Program-made: the position numbers and the translations under genes
Notes under the pieces: model-generated
What the model was told of the DNA's origin: nothing
The model's database searches: none
Seen by the model: the letters and a program-made list of their open reading frames with translations, nothing else
Assembly: GCF_002148795.1 (NCBI RefSeq)
Contig: NZ_MPOB01000001.1
Span: 496,001 to 560,000 of the forward strand
Length of the DNA stretch: 64,000 bases
Direction: 5' to 3'
Source of the DNA: Oceanibaculum nanhaiense
Lineage (GTDB): Bacteria; Pseudomonadota; Alphaproteobacteria; Oceanibaculales; Oceanibaculaceae
Shown: in pieces, positions 27,190 through 36,229 of the stretch
Numbering within the stretch: position 1 is the first letter of the stretch
Layout: every line of letters starts with the position of its first letter

Positions 27190-28500
27190 TCAGCCATTCT
27201 CCGCCAGCACATGGCCGGCGAGGTAGAGCGAGCCGCAGATCAGCAGCCGCGCCGGCTGTCCGTCCGCGCGCAGGATATCGGCGACGGCCCCGGCGACGCT
27301 ATCTGCCGGTTCTGCCGCCAGACCGGCTTCGCGCGCCATCGTCGCGGTCTGTTCGGCGGTCAGCGAATGCGCCTCGCCCGGGATCGCCACCGTCCGCACC
27401 CTGCCGGCGACACCGGCGAAGGCCGCCAGATAATCCTGCGGCGCCTTGGTGTCCAGCATGCCGAAGACGAGATGCAGCGGCTTGTCCGCCCACAGCGTGC
27501 GGGCGGTCGCGGCCAGCACCGTGCCGGCATCCGCATTGTGGCCGCCATCCAGCCACAGCTCCCAGCCCGGCGGCAGCGCCTCCACCAGCGGGCCGCGCGT
27601 CAGGCGCTGCATCCGCGCCGGCCAGCGCGCGGTCTGCAACCCCCTGGCGATATCCGCCTCGGTTACCGGCAGCCGGTCCGTCGCGGCCTCGACCGTGGCG
27701 ATGGCGGCGCCGGCATTGTCGATCTGGTGCAGGCCCGGCAGCACCGGCAGCGGCAGGCGGCGGGTGCCCAGAGCGCTCTCGTAAAGGAGGGCGCCGTTTT
27801 CGGCCTTTGCGCGCCATTCGGCGCCGCCCCGGCTCACCGGCGCGCCGACCGTCGCGGCATAGGCATCCAGCACGCCGGGCACTTCCGCGAAGCGCTGCGG
27901 CGCGTGGATCGCCGGCACGCCCGGCTTCATGATCGCCGCCTTCTCGCCCGCGATGGCCTGGATCGTGTCGCCCAGATACTGCATGTGATCCATCGAGATC
28001 GAGGTGATGACAGTGGCCAGCGGGCGCTCCACCACATTGGTGGCGTCCAGCCTTCCGCCCAGGCCGGTCTCCAGGATCAGCACATCGGCAGGGGTGCGGG
28101 AGAAGGCGAGGAAGGCCGCCGCCGTGGTGATCTCGAACAGGGTGATGGGCGAATCGCCATTGGCGCGCTCGCATTCTTCCAGAATGGCGGCGAGCGTCGC
28201 ATCGGCGATCTCCGCCCCGGCGACATGGAAGCGCTCGTTGAAGCGCACCAGATGCGGGGAGGTGTAGGCGTGGACCTTGTAGCCCGCCGCCTCGTAGATC
28301 GCGCGCAGATAGGCCAGCGTGGAGCCCTTGCCATTGGTGCCGGCGATATGGATGACCGGCGGCAGCGTGCGTTCGGGATGGCCGAGCGCTTCCAGCAGCC
28401 GGTGCATCCGGTCCAGCGACAGGTCGATCAGCTTCGGATGCAGCTTCTGCAGCCGCTCCAGGATCGTCTCGGGGGCCGCCGGCGCCAAACCTGTTGCCAC
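27190..28500 (-). CDS. folC: Bifunctional folylpolyglutamate/dihydrofolate synthase
   Basis: 436 residues starting at a GTG codon. The P-loop AGTNGKGSTLAYL lies near residue 52, and the FolC signature (LILETGLGGRLDATN) near 140. The ligase C-terminal domain follows (about 290-430). It adds glutamate to dihydropteroate and folates. It is the last gene of the minus-strand accD-folC end of the lapA-trp cluster, 29 bases after accD. No separate promoter is evident. Confidence 0.95.
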   Translation of the reverse strand: MATGLAPAAPETILERLQKLHPKLIDLSLDRMHRLLEALGHPERTLPPVIHIAGTNGKGSTLAYLRAIYEAAGYKVHAYTSPHLVRFNERFHVAGAEIADATLAAILEECERANGDSPITLFEITTAAAFLAFSRTPADVLILETGLGGRLDATNVVERPLATVITSISMDHMQYLGDTIQAIAGEKAAIMKPGVPAIHAPQRFAEVPGVLDAYAATVGAPVSRGGAEWRAKAENGALLYESALGTRRLPLPVLPGLHQIDNAGAAIATVEAATDRLPVTEADIARGLQTARWPARMQRLTRGPLVEALPPGWELWLDGGHNADAGTVLAATARTLWADKPLHLVFGMLDTKAPQDYLAAFAGVAGRVRTVAIPGEAHSLTAEQTATMAREAGLAAEPADSVAGAVADILRADGQPARLLICGSLYLAGHVLAENG

Positions 28501-28529
28501 CTTGGGTCGCCCTTTCCTGATTTCGGAAC

Positions 28530-29423
28530 TTACCGGCTGGCGTTTTGAGTGGGCGGAGCGATGCGCGGCGTCGGCCGCTTGTTGCGCAGCAGGCCGAGCA
28601 CGCGGACCAGCGTGTCGCGCATCTCCTTGCGCGGCACCACCATATCGACCATGCCATGTTCCTGCAGATATTCGGCGCGCTGGAAGCCGTCGGGCAGCTG
28701 CTCGCGGATGGTCTCGGCGATGACGCGGGCACCGGCGAAGCCGATGACGGCACCCGGCTCGGCGATGTGGATATCGCCCAGCATGGCGAAGGAGGCGGTG
28801 ACGCCGCCGGTCGTCGGGTCGGTCAGCAGCACGATGTAGGGCAGGCCCTTTTCCTTCACCATCTCGACCGCGATGATCGAGCGCGGCATCTGCATCAGCG
28901 ACAGGATGCCTTCCTGCATGCGCGCCCCGCCGGAGGCCGGGATCGCCAGCAGCGTCGCTTCCTCGGCCACGGCCAGCCGACCGGCGGCGACCAGCGCCTC
29001 GCCCACGGCGATGCCCATGGAGCCGCCCATGAAGCTGAAATCGAACGCGGCGATGACGGTCTTGTGCCCGCCGATGGTGCCATGCGCGACGATGATGGCG
29101 TCCTGCCGGCCGGTCTTGGCCTGGGCTTCCTTCATGCGGTCGGAATAGCGCTTGCGGTCGCGGAACTTCAGCGGATCGAGCGGCGGTTTCGGCAGATCGA
29201 TGGTCTTATAGGCGCCCTCGTCGAACAGCATCTTCAGCCGCGCCACAACCTCCAGACGCATGTGATGACCGCAATGCGGGCAGACGCGGGAATTCTCGTC
29301 GAGTTCGCGCTGGAAGATCATCTGCCCGCAGCTGGGGCATTTCTCCCACAGATTGTCCGGTACCTCGGTCTTCTGCACCAGGGCACGAATCTTCGGGCGA
29401 ACGAAATTATTCAGCCAATCCAT
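28530..29423 (-). CDS. accD: Acetyl-CoA carboxylase carboxyltransferase beta subunit
   Basis: 297 residues. The N-terminal zinc ribbon has C29, C32, C48 and C51 (KCPSCGQ and VCPHCGHH). The crotonase-fold carboxyltransferase domain follows, with FSFMGGSMGIAVGE and IPASGGARMQEG forming the oxyanion-hole region. It acts with AccA in malonyl-CoA synthesis. Gene order trpA-accD-folC is conserved widely in alphaproteobacteria. The C-terminal tail past residue 280 is basic and variable. Confidence 0.97.
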   Translation of the reverse strand: MDWLNNFVRPKIRALVQKTEVPDNLWEKCPSCGQMIFQRELDENSRVCPHCGHHMRLEVVARLKMLFDEGAYKTIDLPKPPLDPLKFRDRKRYSDRMKEAQAKTGRQDAIIVAHGTIGGHKTVIAAFDFSFMGGSMGIAVGEALVAAGRLAVAEEATLLAIPASGGARMQEGILSLMQMPRSIIAVEMVKEKGLPYIVLLTDPTTGGVTASFAMLGDIHIAEPGAVIGFAGARVIAETIREQLPDGFQRAEYLQEHGMVDMVVPRKEMRDTLVRVLGLLRNKRPTPRIAPPTQNASR

Positions 29424-29437
29424 CGGTCGTTCCTGCC

Positions 29438-30280
29438 TTATGCAGCGGTGCGGGCCGCGCGCACGCCACCCGCCAGTTTCGCGACGAAGCCCAGCGCCGC
29501 CTCGACCAGTCCCGGCTTCGCCTTGCCGGCCTCGTCCAGATTGCCGGCGATGATATCGACCAGCGCGGTACCGACCACGGCGGCGTCGGCAACGGCGGCA
29601 ACCGCGCCGGCCTGCTCCGGTGTCTTGATGCCGAAGCCGACCGCGACCGGCAGGTCGGTGTGGCTTTTCAGCCGGGCGACTGCCTGGGCGACATGCTGGC
29701 TGTCCACGGCCTGGGTGCCGGTGACGCCGGTGAAGGAGACGTAATAGACGAAGCCCGACGTGTTGGACAGCACCTTGGGCAGGCGCCTGTCATTGGTGGT
29801 CGGCGTCGCCAGCCGGATGAAGGCGATGTCGGCTTCCAGCGCCGGCAGGCACAGCTCGGCATCTTCCTCGGGCGGCAGATCGACGATGATCAGCCCGTCC
29901 ACCCCGGCGCTCTTCGCATCCTTCAGGAAGCGCTCCACGCCGTAGATATAAATCGGGTTATAATAGCCCATCAGGATGATCGGCGTATCGCTGTCGCCGG
30001 ACCGGAAGGCGCGCACCGCGTCGATGGTCTTGGTCAGCGTCATGCCGGCCTTCAGCGCCCTCAGCGAAGCGGCCTGGATCGACGGACCATCGGCCATCGG
30101 GTCGGAGAACGGCATGCCGATCTCGATCAGATCGGCGCCGGCGCCAGGCAACCCTTTGAGGATAGCCTGCGCGGTCACCGGGTCGGGATCGCCGCCGGTG
30201 ACGAAGGTGACCAGGCCGCCGCGGCCTTCGGCCTTCAGGGCGGCGAAGCGACGGGCAATGCGGGAATCGGATTCGCTCAT
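29438..30280 (-). CDS. trpA: Tryptophan synthase alpha chain
   Basis: 280 residues. The catalytic residues are E53 and D64 in [19 protein letters not shown], corresponding to E49 and D60 of E. coli TrpA. The [10 protein letters not shown] and VVGTALV phosphate-binding segments are intact. It cleaves indole-3-glycerol phosphate to indole, which passes through the channel to TrpB. ATG 30280 ([12 protein letters not shown]) is used; a start at 30307 overlaps trpB and adds unconserved residues. It is thirteen bases downstream of trpB. Confidence 0.97.
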   Translation of the reverse strand: MSESDSRIARRFAALKAEGRGGLVTFVTGGDPDPVTAQAILKGLPGAGADLIEIGMPFSDPMADGPSIQAASLRALKAGMTLTKTIDAVRAFRSGDSDTPIILMGYYNPIYIYGVERFLKDAKSAGVDGLIIVDLPPEEDAELCLPALEADIAFIRLATPTTNDRRLPKVLSNTSGFVYYVSFTGVTGTQAVDSQHVAQAVARLKSHTDLPVAVGFGIKTPEQAGAVAAVADAAVVGTALVDIIAGNLDEAGKAKPGLVEAALGFVAKLAGGVRAARTAA

Positions 30281-30293
30281 CACAGCTTGCCCT

Positions 30294-31517
30294 TTACAGC
30301 TTGCCACGGGCTTTGAGGTGCTTCAGCACGGCGGCCAGATCCTTGTCGCCGCGGCCGCAGAGATTCATCACCATCAGATGGTCCTTCGGCAGGGTCGGCG
30401 CCAGCTTGCCGACATAGGCCAGCGCGTGGCTCGGCTCCAGCGCCGGGATGATGCCTTCCATCTGTGCGCACAGCTTGAAGGAATCCAGCGCCTCCTCGTC
30501 GGTGGCGCTGACATAGCTCACGCGGCCGGTTTCGTGCAGCCAGGAATGTTCCGGCCCGATGCCGGGATAGTCGAGGCCGGCGCTGATCGAGTGGGCGTCG
30601 GTGATCTGCCCGTCCTCGTTCTGCAGCAGGTAGGTGCGGTTGCCATGCAGCACGCCCGGCCGTCCGCCGGTCAGCGAGGCGGCATGCTTGCCGGTATCGA
30701 GGCCGAGACCGGCGGCCTCCACCCCGTACATCTTCACCGACGGATCGTCTAGGAAGGGATGGAACAGGCCGATGGCGTTGGAGCCGCCGCCGATGCAGGC
30801 AACCAGGCTGTCGGGCAGGCGGCCCTCGGCCTCCATCATCTGCTCGCGCGTTTCGGTGCCGATCACCGACTGGAAGTCGCGCACCATGGCGGGGTAGGGG
30901 TGCGGGCCGGCAACCGTGCCGATGATGTAGAAATGCGTCTCCGCCTTGGCCACCCAGTAGCGCAGCGCCTCGTTCATCGCATCCTTCAGCGTCGATGTGC
31001 CGGAGGTGACGGGCACCACCTCGGCGCCCAGCAGGCGCATGCGCTCGACATTGGGCTGCTGGCGCTCGATATCCTCGGCGCCCATGAAGACCTTGCAGTT
31101 CATGCCGAACAGCGCGCAGACCGTGGCGGTGGCCACGCCATGCTGGCCGGCGCCGGTCTCGGCGATGATCTCTGTCTTGCCCATGCGCTTGGCGACCAGC
31201 GCCTGGCCCAGGCAATTGTTGATCTTGTGCGCGCCGGTGTGATTCAACTCGTCGCGCTTGAAGTACAGCTTGGCCCCACCGAAATGCGCCGTCAGCCGCT
31301 CCGCGAAATAGAGCGGCGAGGGCCGGCCGACATAATGTTTCAGGTAATAATCGAACTCCGCCTTGAAGTCCGGGTCCGCCTTCGCCGCCTTGTAGGCCGC
31401 CTCGACCTCCAGGACCAACGGCATCAGCGTCTCGGCGACGAAGCGTCCGCCGAAGATGCCGAAATGCCCGGATTCGTCCGGTCCGGCACGATAGGTATTG
31501 GGGATGGAACTGGCCAT
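30294..31517 (-). CDS. trpB: Tryptophan synthase beta chain
   Basis: 407 residues (TrpB1 type). PLP lysine K98 is in [11 protein letters not shown], followed by the [10 protein letters not shown] and GGGSNAIG phosphate loops. It condenses indole with serine. ATG 31517 ([12 protein letters not shown]) is the conserved start; the frame stays open to 31805 but that extension reads antisense through hicA. Upstream, where trpF is expected on the same strand, lies an oppositely oriented hicAB pair, so trpB either uses its own promoter in 31518-31637 or depends on read-through from trpF across hicAB. Confidence 0.97.
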   Translation of the reverse strand: MASSIPNTYRAGPDESGHFGIFGGRFVAETLMPLVLEVEAAYKAAKADPDFKAEFDYYLKHYVGRPSPLYFAERLTAHFGGAKLYFKRDELNHTGAHKINNCLGQALVAKRMGKTEIIAETGAGQHGVATATVCALFGMNCKVFMGAEDIERQQPNVERMRLLGAEVVPVTSGTSTLKDAMNEALRYWVAKAETHFYIIGTVAGPHPYPAMVRDFQSVIGTETREQMMEAEGRLPDSLVACIGGGSNAIGLFHPFLDDPSVKMYGVEAAGLGLDTGKHAASLTGGRPGVLHGNRTYLLQNEDGQITDAHSISAGLDYPGIGPEHSWLHETGRVSYVSATDEEALDSFKLCAQMEGIIPALEPSHALAYVGKLAPTLPKDHLMVMNLCGRGDKDLAAVLKHLKARGKL

Positions 31518-31604
31518 CGTCACTACGCCATTCGTCAGGGGTTCATGAGACGCCGCATAATGCAGACCTTGCCGCTTCTGTGCAAGGCGGGCGGCGGGGC
31601 TTGA

Positions 31605-31637
31605 TTGTATGGACACATTCAGTAAGTATAAGTGTGT
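31605..31637 (+). promoter_or_regulatory. Candidate hicAB promoter with overlapping small dyad
   Basis: TTGTAT at 31605-31610, a 16-base spacer and TATAAG at 31627-31632. Arms ACACA (31613-31617) and TGTGT (31633-31637) flank the -10 and could be a HicB operator. The predicted start point (about 31639) falls on the hicA ATG at 31638, so the transcript may be leaderless. On the other strand TACAAT at 31604-31609 could be a -10 for trpB. Confidence 0.35.
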
Positions 31638-31826
31638 ATGAATAGCCGCGAGATCATACACCGGCTGGAGCGGGAAGGCTGGAGGGAAGTGGCACGCAAG
31701 GGAAGCCACGTCCAGTTCAAGCATCCCGTCAGGCCGGGTCGGGTGACGGTGCCGCATCCGAAGAAGGATATACCGGCCGGCACCTTGCGCAGCATCGAGC
31801 GGCAATCGGGACTGAAACTGACATGA
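31638..31826 (+). CDS. hicA: HicA family mRNA interferase toxin
   Basis: 62 residues of the double-stranded-RNA-binding-like HicA fold. It begins [15 protein letters not shown] and contains the catalytic-histidine region [11 protein letters not shown] and the [15 protein letters not shown] segment, as in type II HicA toxins that cleave mRNA. The histidine in GSH is present, so the toxin is probably active. Its stop overlaps the hicB start by four bases (ATGA). It lies on the strand opposite to trpF and trpB, between them. Confidence 0.9.
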   Translation: MNSREIIHRLEREGWREVARKGSHVQFKHPVRPGRVTVPHPKKDIPAGTLRSIERQSGLKLT

Positions 31827-32224
31827 CCCTGTCTTATATCGCCTTGATCCATAAGGAGGCCGGCAGCGATTTCGGCGTCTCCTTTCCCGATTTCCCCGGT
31901 TGCATCAGCGCCGGTGCAACATTGGAAGAAGCGCGCGCCATGGCGGATGAGGCGCTGGCCCTGCACATAGAAGGCATGCTGGAGGATATGCAGGAACTGC
32001 CCGCCCCATCCAGCCTGGATGCCATTATGGCCGATCCGGAAAACCGTGACGGGGTGGCAATCCTGGTGCCGGCACCGCCAGGCAGCGCGCGGGCGGTGCG
32101 GGTAAACATCACCTTGCCGGAAGATTTGCTGTCCGCCATCGACCGCCATGCGGCGAATTCAGGCCTCAGCCGCTCCGGCTTTCTGGCCTCGGCGGCGAAG
32201 CAGGCGCTGCGGAAGGCCGGCTAG
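31823..32224 (+). CDS. hicB: HicB family antitoxin with C-terminal RHH domain
   Basis: 133 residues. The N-terminal partial RNase-H-like HicB domain (about 4-60, with [21 protein letters not shown]) neutralises HicA. A C-terminal ribbon-helix-helix (about 97-130, [18 protein letters not shown]) should bind its own promoter. The stop codon lies within a CTAG that is also the stop of the convergent trpF, so the two genes share bases 32221-32224. That tight junction marks the downstream edge of the insertion. Confidence 0.9.
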   Translation: MTLSYIALIHKEAGSDFGVSFPDFPGCISAGATLEEARAMADEALALHIEGMLEDMQELPAPSSLDAIMADPENRDGVAILVPAPPGSARAVRVNITLPEDLLSAIDRHAANSGLSRSGFLASAAKQALRKAG

Positions 32225-32865
32225 GCCGCCTTCGCCGCTTTCAGGAAGGCCTGGATCAGCGGGATCGACTTGCGGCCCGGCGCATCCTCCACGCCGGAGG
32301 AGACGTCCACGCCCGGCGCACCGCTGGTGCGGATCGCCTCGGCGACATTATCCGGCGTCAGCCCGCCGGCCAGCAGCCAGGGCTTGCCGAAATGCGCGCC
32401 TGCGAGCAGCTGCCAGTCGAAGCGCAGCGCATTGCCGCCGGGCAGTGCGCCCGTCATCTCCTTCGGCGGTTTCGCGTCGAACATCAGCATGTCGACGACC
32501 GGCTCATAATCGCTGGCCTTGGCCACATCTTCCGCGCCGGCCACGGACAGCACCTTCATCACCGGCACGCCGAAGCGGCTGCGGACATCGGCCACGCGCG
32601 CCGGCGTTTCGTGCCCGTGCAGCTGCAGCAGGCCAGGCCGCATGGTTGAAAGGATGATCTCCAGCAACGCGTCATCGGCATCGACGGTCAGCGCCACGGT
32701 GCGGACACTGGCGGGCACCGGCTTCGTCAGCTCGGCGGCCTGTTCGGGGGTCACGTTGCGCGGCGAGCGCGGGTAGAAGACGAAACCCAGGAAATCCGCC
32801 CCGCCCGCGATGGCGGCGGCAACGCTCTCCGGTGTCGAGAGGCCGCAGATCTTGACCAGCGCCAT
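32221..32865 (-). CDS. trpF: Phosphoribosylanthranilate isomerase
   Basis: 214 residues. The general base C7 is in MALVKICGLST and the acid D130 is in LMFDAKPP; the phosphate-binding GGLTPDNV and GVDVSSGVE segments are present. It converts PRA to CdRP in tryptophan synthesis. ATG 32865 is one base after the pyrF stop codon, so it is co-transcribed with pyrF; a longer start at 32961 reads through pyrF. Its 3' end converges on hicB. Confidence 0.96.
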   Translation of the reverse strand: MALVKICGLSTPESVAAAIAGGADFLGFVFYPRSPRNVTPEQAAELTKPVPASVRTVALTVDADDALLEIILSTMRPGLLQLHGHETPARVADVRSRFGVPVMKVLSVAGAEDVAKASDYEPVVDMLMFDAKPPKEMTGALPGGNALRFDWQLLAGAHFGKPWLLAGGLTPDNVAEAIRTSGAPGVDVSSGVEDAPGRKSIPLIQAFLKAAKAA

Positions 32866-32866
32866 G

Positions 32867-33598
32867 TCAGAGGTCCGCGATCTCGGCGGCGATGCGGGCG
32901 ACGGCCCCGGCGGGATCGGCAGCGCCGGTGATCGGCCGGCCGATGACGAGGTAATCGGCACCGGCGCGGATCGCGTCAGCCGGGGTCATGATACGCTTCT
33001 GGTCACCGGTCTCGCTCCAGGCCGGGCGGATGCCGGGCACGATCAGCTTGAAGTCGCGGCCGCAGGCGGCGCGCACGGCGGCGATCTCTCGGGCCGAGCA
33101 GACGATGCCGTCGAGGCCGCAATCCTTTGTCAGCCGGGCGAGCCTGACCACTTGCTCCACCGCCGGCCCCTGCTGGCCGACGGCGGCGAGGTCGCCATCG
33201 TCCAGGCTGGTCAGCACGGTGACGGCGATCACCAGCGGCTTCTTGATGCCGGCGGCATGCGCGGCCGATTCGGCGGCGTCGCGCGCGGCCTCCATCATCG
33301 CCCGCCCGCCGCTGGCATGGACGTTCAGCATGAAGGGCTGGCAGGTACCGGTGGCGGCGCGCACCGCGCCGGCGACCGTGTTCGGAATGTCGTGATATTT
33401 CAGATCGAGGAAGATCGGGTGGCCGGCCTCGGCCACCTTGCGCACCCCGGCCGGGCCGTGGGCGTTCACGAACTCAAGGCCGAGCTTCACGCCGCCAAGC
33501 CCCGGCCCCAGCCGCCTGGCAAGTCCCGCGGCATGGTCGAGGTCAGTGGTGTCGATCGCGCAGAAGACGGGGGAGAGGGCGGCGTTCGTGTCGGTCAT
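32867..33598 (-). CDS. pyrF: Orotidine 5'-phosphate decarboxylase
   Basis: 243 residues. The catalytic D-x-K-x-x-D array is D65, K67, D70 in FLDLKYHDIPNT, and the C-terminal phosphate loop VIGRPITGA is intact. It makes UMP from OMP. It is followed directly by trpF and preceded, 14 bases upstream, by the ornithine cyclodeaminase homologue. The pyrF-trpF pairing is typical in Rhodospirillales. Confidence 0.97.
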   Translation of the reverse strand: MTDTNAALSPVFCAIDTTDLDHAAGLARRLGPGLGGVKLGLEFVNAHGPAGVRKVAEAGHPIFLDLKYHDIPNTVAGAVRAATGTCQPFMLNVHASGGRAMMEAARDAAESAAHAAGIKKPLVIAVTVLTSLDDGDLAAVGQQGPAVEQVVRLARLTKDCGLDGIVCSAREIAAVRAACGRDFKLIVPGIRPAWSETGDQKRIMTPADAIRAGADYLVIGRPITGAADPAGAVARIAAEIADL

Positions 33599-33612
33599 GA
33601 CGGGCTTATAAC

Positions 33613-34554
33613 CTATGCGCGGCTGTAGGCCAATTGCGCCGCAGCAAGGTCTTCCAGCGCGGTACCAACCGACTTGAAGAAGGTGATCTCCTCCGCGGTC
33701 TCGCGGCCTGTCGCGGTGCCGCGCGTCAGATCGTAGAGATCGCCCTGGATGGCTTCCGGCGTCAGCGCGCCGGCCTTTACCGCCAGCACGATGTCGCCGG
33801 CCTCCTTCAAGGCGCCCTCACGGGTATCGACGAACACGCGGGCGCGGCGGACCGCCTCGTCGTCGCTCTCGCGCATTTCCGGCGTAAAGGCACCGACGAG
33901 GTCCAGATGCGCACCGGGCTTCAGCCAAGCGCCCTTGACCAGCGGCTGCTTCGACAGGGTCGCGCAGGAAATCAGGTCGGCGGTGCGCGCCACCGCTTCC
34001 AGATCGCTGGCGGCGGTCACGTTGCGCCCGGTCTCGGCGGCCATCTTGTCCGCCAGCGCCTGGGATTTCGTCTTGTCGCGTGCCCAGATCGCGATCTCAC
34101 GCAAGGACGGGCGCACGGCCAGATGCGCGCGGATCAGCTGCGGCGCCAGCGCGCCGGCGCCGACCATCAGCATCGTCGCTGCATCCTCGCGGGCGAGGTA
34201 GGAGGCGGCCAGCGCCGAGGCGGCGGCGGTGCGCCGCGCGGTCAGGGTCTGTCCGTCGATCATCGCCAGCACCTCGCCGGTGTCGCCGGACAGCAGCAGA
34301 TACTGGCCCATGATGGCGGGCAGGCCCTTCTCGCCATTCGACGGAAAGACGGTAACCATCTTGATGCCGATATAGCCGCCGGGCGTCCAGGCCGGCATCA
34401 GCAGCAGCGTCGCCTCGGCCTTGCCGGGCACCTCGACGCCGTGATGATGGCGCAGCGGCACCGTGCAGCCCTCGCGGAACATGGTGCGCAACGCCTCGAT
34501 CAGGGCGTCGAAGGGAAGCGCCCTGACGGCGCTGTCGGCGTCGATAATCCGCAT
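33613..34554 (-). CDS. Ornithine cyclodeaminase / mu-crystallin family protein
   Basis: 313 residues. Substrate-binding N-terminal domain with YIGIKMVTVFP and GQTLTARRTAAASA, then a Rossmann domain with a MVGAGALAPQLIRAH dinucleotide-binding motif (about 123-140). Members are ornithine cyclodeaminases, alanine dehydrogenases, ketimine or delta1-pyrroline-2-carboxylate reductases, so the substrate is open. ATG 34554 starts MRIIDADSAVRALPF; a start at 34635 is rejected because it runs into lapA. It interrupts the common lapA-pyrF-trpF order but is on the same strand. Confidence 0.88.
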   Translation of the reverse strand: MRIIDADSAVRALPFDALIEALRTMFREGCTVPLRHHHGVEVPGKAEATLLLMPAWTPGGYIGIKMVTVFPSNGEKGLPAIMGQYLLLSGDTGEVLAMIDGQTLTARRTAAASALAASYLAREDAATMLMVGAGALAPQLIRAHLAVRPSLREIAIWARDKTKSQALADKMAAETGRNVTAASDLEAVARTADLISCATLSKQPLVKGAWLKPGAHLDLVGAFTPEMRESDDEAVRRARVFVDTREGALKEAGDIVLAVKAGALTPEAIQGDLYDLTRGTATGRETAEEITFFKSVGTALEDLAAAQLAYSRA

Positions 34555-34567
34555 GGTCAGAGTCGCT

Positions 34568-34957
34568 TCAATGCGTGGTTGGCGTGGTGAAGGCGGTTTG
34601 CGCCGGCTTTCCGGAGGCGGGCAGGTTGGGAACACCGTCCGGATCGACGGCGAGGCGCTTGTCGCGGCGCAGGCGGTTCAGCTCCTGCTCCTGCTGGTCG
34701 GCGACGCGGCGCAGGATGCGGATCTGCCGGCGGGCGCGCAGCACCTCGACCCACATGAAACCGGCACCGATCAGGAAGCCGATGAACAGCATGGCGAGGA
34801 TGGTGACGAACAGCGGCAATGTCACCGCGTAGGGCAGCGGCCAGAGTGTGATCTCGACAGTTGCCCGGTTGGAGATGGCGAACAGGATCGCCAACAGCAG
34901 GAAGGGCAGCGTGATCAGCGCGGTGGCGATGCGGGCAATTCTGGAATGCTGGGCCAT
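34568..34957 (-). CDS. lapA: LapA (DUF1049) family membrane protein
   Basis: 129 residues with two transmembrane segments (about 9-28 and 42-65), a LAILFAISNRATVEITLWPLP loop typical of DUF1049, and a charged coiled-coil-like cytoplasmic tail. In E. coli, LapA/LapB help lipopolysaccharide assembly. In alphaproteobacteria lapA normally follows ihfB directly; here ihfB is some 15 kb away at 49744-50025 on the other strand. ATG 34957 is used (MAQHSRIARI). Confidence 0.88.
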   Translation of the reverse strand: MAQHSRIARIATALITLPFLLLAILFAISNRATVEITLWPLPYAVTLPLFVTILAMLFIGFLIGAGFMWVEVLRARRQIRILRRVADQQEQELNRLRRDKRLAVDPDGVPNLPASGKPAQTAFTTPTTH

Positions 34958-35016
34958 GCCCGCACTCCACACCGGCAGGCGGTCCGCGTCAAGGCTTCCC
35001 CGTCAAGATATTGACG

Positions 35017-36195
35017 TCAAGATTTGGTGGCGAGCTTGATGCCGAAATCGGCCAGCGCGGTCTTCTGCTCGTCGTCGAGCACGGCCTGGGTCAGGTCAGC
35101 ACCTTCCAGAACAGTGGCGCGGCTGCGCCCCGTCGGCCGTCCGTCAGCGCCCATGATCGGCGCGGGGCCCAGCTTGGCGCCGGACAGGTCGGCATTGTTC
35201 AGTTTGGCGCCGGACAGATTGGCACCGGACAGATTGGCGCGCACCAGGCTGGCCTGCGCCAGATTGGCGCCGGACAGATCCGTCAGTACCAGCAGTGCGC
35301 CGTTAAGCAGGGCGCTTTGCAGATTCGCCGCGCGCAGGCTGGCGCCCGACAGGTTGAAGCCGCGCAGATCGGCATCAGCGAGATCGGCGCCATCCAGTTC
35401 CGCGCGTTCGCCGCGCTGGCCCTGGCTGCTGACCCAGCGGTCATGATCGAAGAGCTGGCGGTGCAGCTCGATGTCGAAACCGTCCAGCGGCGGCGCGAAA
35501 TTGGCGCCTTCGGTATCGGCCCCGTCCAGCACGCCGTCGGTGAGTGTCACGCCGACCATCCGGGCGCGCTTCAGATTGGCGCCGTTGAAATGGGCATTGC
35601 TGAGATTGGCGCCGTTCAGCAGGGCCTCGCTGAGGTTGGCGGCGCCGAAATCGGCCTCGGTCAGGTCGGTGTTGCGCATATTGGCACCGGCCAGGCTGGC
35701 ATTGCGCAGCACGGTTCCGACCAGCATCGCGCCGGTCAGGTCGGCCTGGTCCAGATTGGCGCCGGACAGGTCGGCGCCGGACAGGTTGGTGAGGCGCAGC
35801 ATTGCCCCTTCGAAACCGGGCGAGGACATGGAGGCCGTGCCGTGCGCGCCGCGCAGATCGGCACCATTCAGATCACTGTCCCGGAAGCTGGCGCCGGACA
35901 GGTTCGCATCCACCAGACTGGCCTTGCGCAAGGACGCCTTGTCCAGCGTCGCCGCGGTGAGGTCCGCCCCGGTCAGGTCGGCGCCTTCAAGATTGGCGCC
36001 GGTCAGGCGGATGCCCTGCAGGCCCGCGCCGCACAGCTGGCATTTCCGCAGGTCCTGGCCGGACAGGTCGAGGCCGAACAGGCTGACATTGGAAAAATTA
36101 GCCGGCACGGCATCATCCGCGCCAGCAAGCCAGCGCCGGTGCGCTTCCAGCTCAGCGAAGATGTGTTCGCGCGATTTGTAGGAATGCAAGGCCAT
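35017..36195 (-). CDS. Pentapeptide-repeat protein
   Basis: 392 residues. After an N-terminal helix (about 1-30), almost all of the protein is made of A(D/N)Lxx pentapeptides, for example GADLTGADL, GANLDQADL and GANLSNAHF, with a short non-repeat insert near residues 220-255. The repeat builds a right-handed quadrilateral beta helix. Some such proteins mimic DNA and protect gyrase, but most have no known role, and this one lacks features that would place it in the Qnr/MfpA group. It is monocistronic and next to a PAS protein and cfa. Confidence 0.92.
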   Translation of the reverse strand: MALHSYKSREHIFAELEAHRRWLAGADDAVPANFSNVSLFGLDLSGQDLRKCQLCGAGLQGIRLTGANLEGADLTGADLTAATLDKASLRKASLVDANLSGASFRDSDLNGADLRGAHGTASMSSPGFEGAMLRLTNLSGADLSGANLDQADLTGAMLVGTVLRNASLAGANMRNTDLTEADFGAANLSEALLNGANLSNAHFNGANLKRARMVGVTLTDGVLDGADTEGANFAPPLDGFDIELHRQLFDHDRWVSSQGQRGERAELDGADLADADLRGFNLSGASLRAANLQSALLNGALLVLTDLSGANLAQASLVRANLSGANLSGAKLNNADLSGAKLGPAPIMGADGRPTGRSRATVLEGADLTQAVLDDEQKTALADFGIKLATKS

Positions 36196-36229
36196 GACGC
36201 AGTTTAAAACAGGAAGGGTTAAGCGTCTG

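Noticed and set aside
31518-31805. N-terminal extension of TrpB through hicA
   Set aside because: The extension is antisense to hicA and the trpB start [12 protein letters not shown] is conserved.
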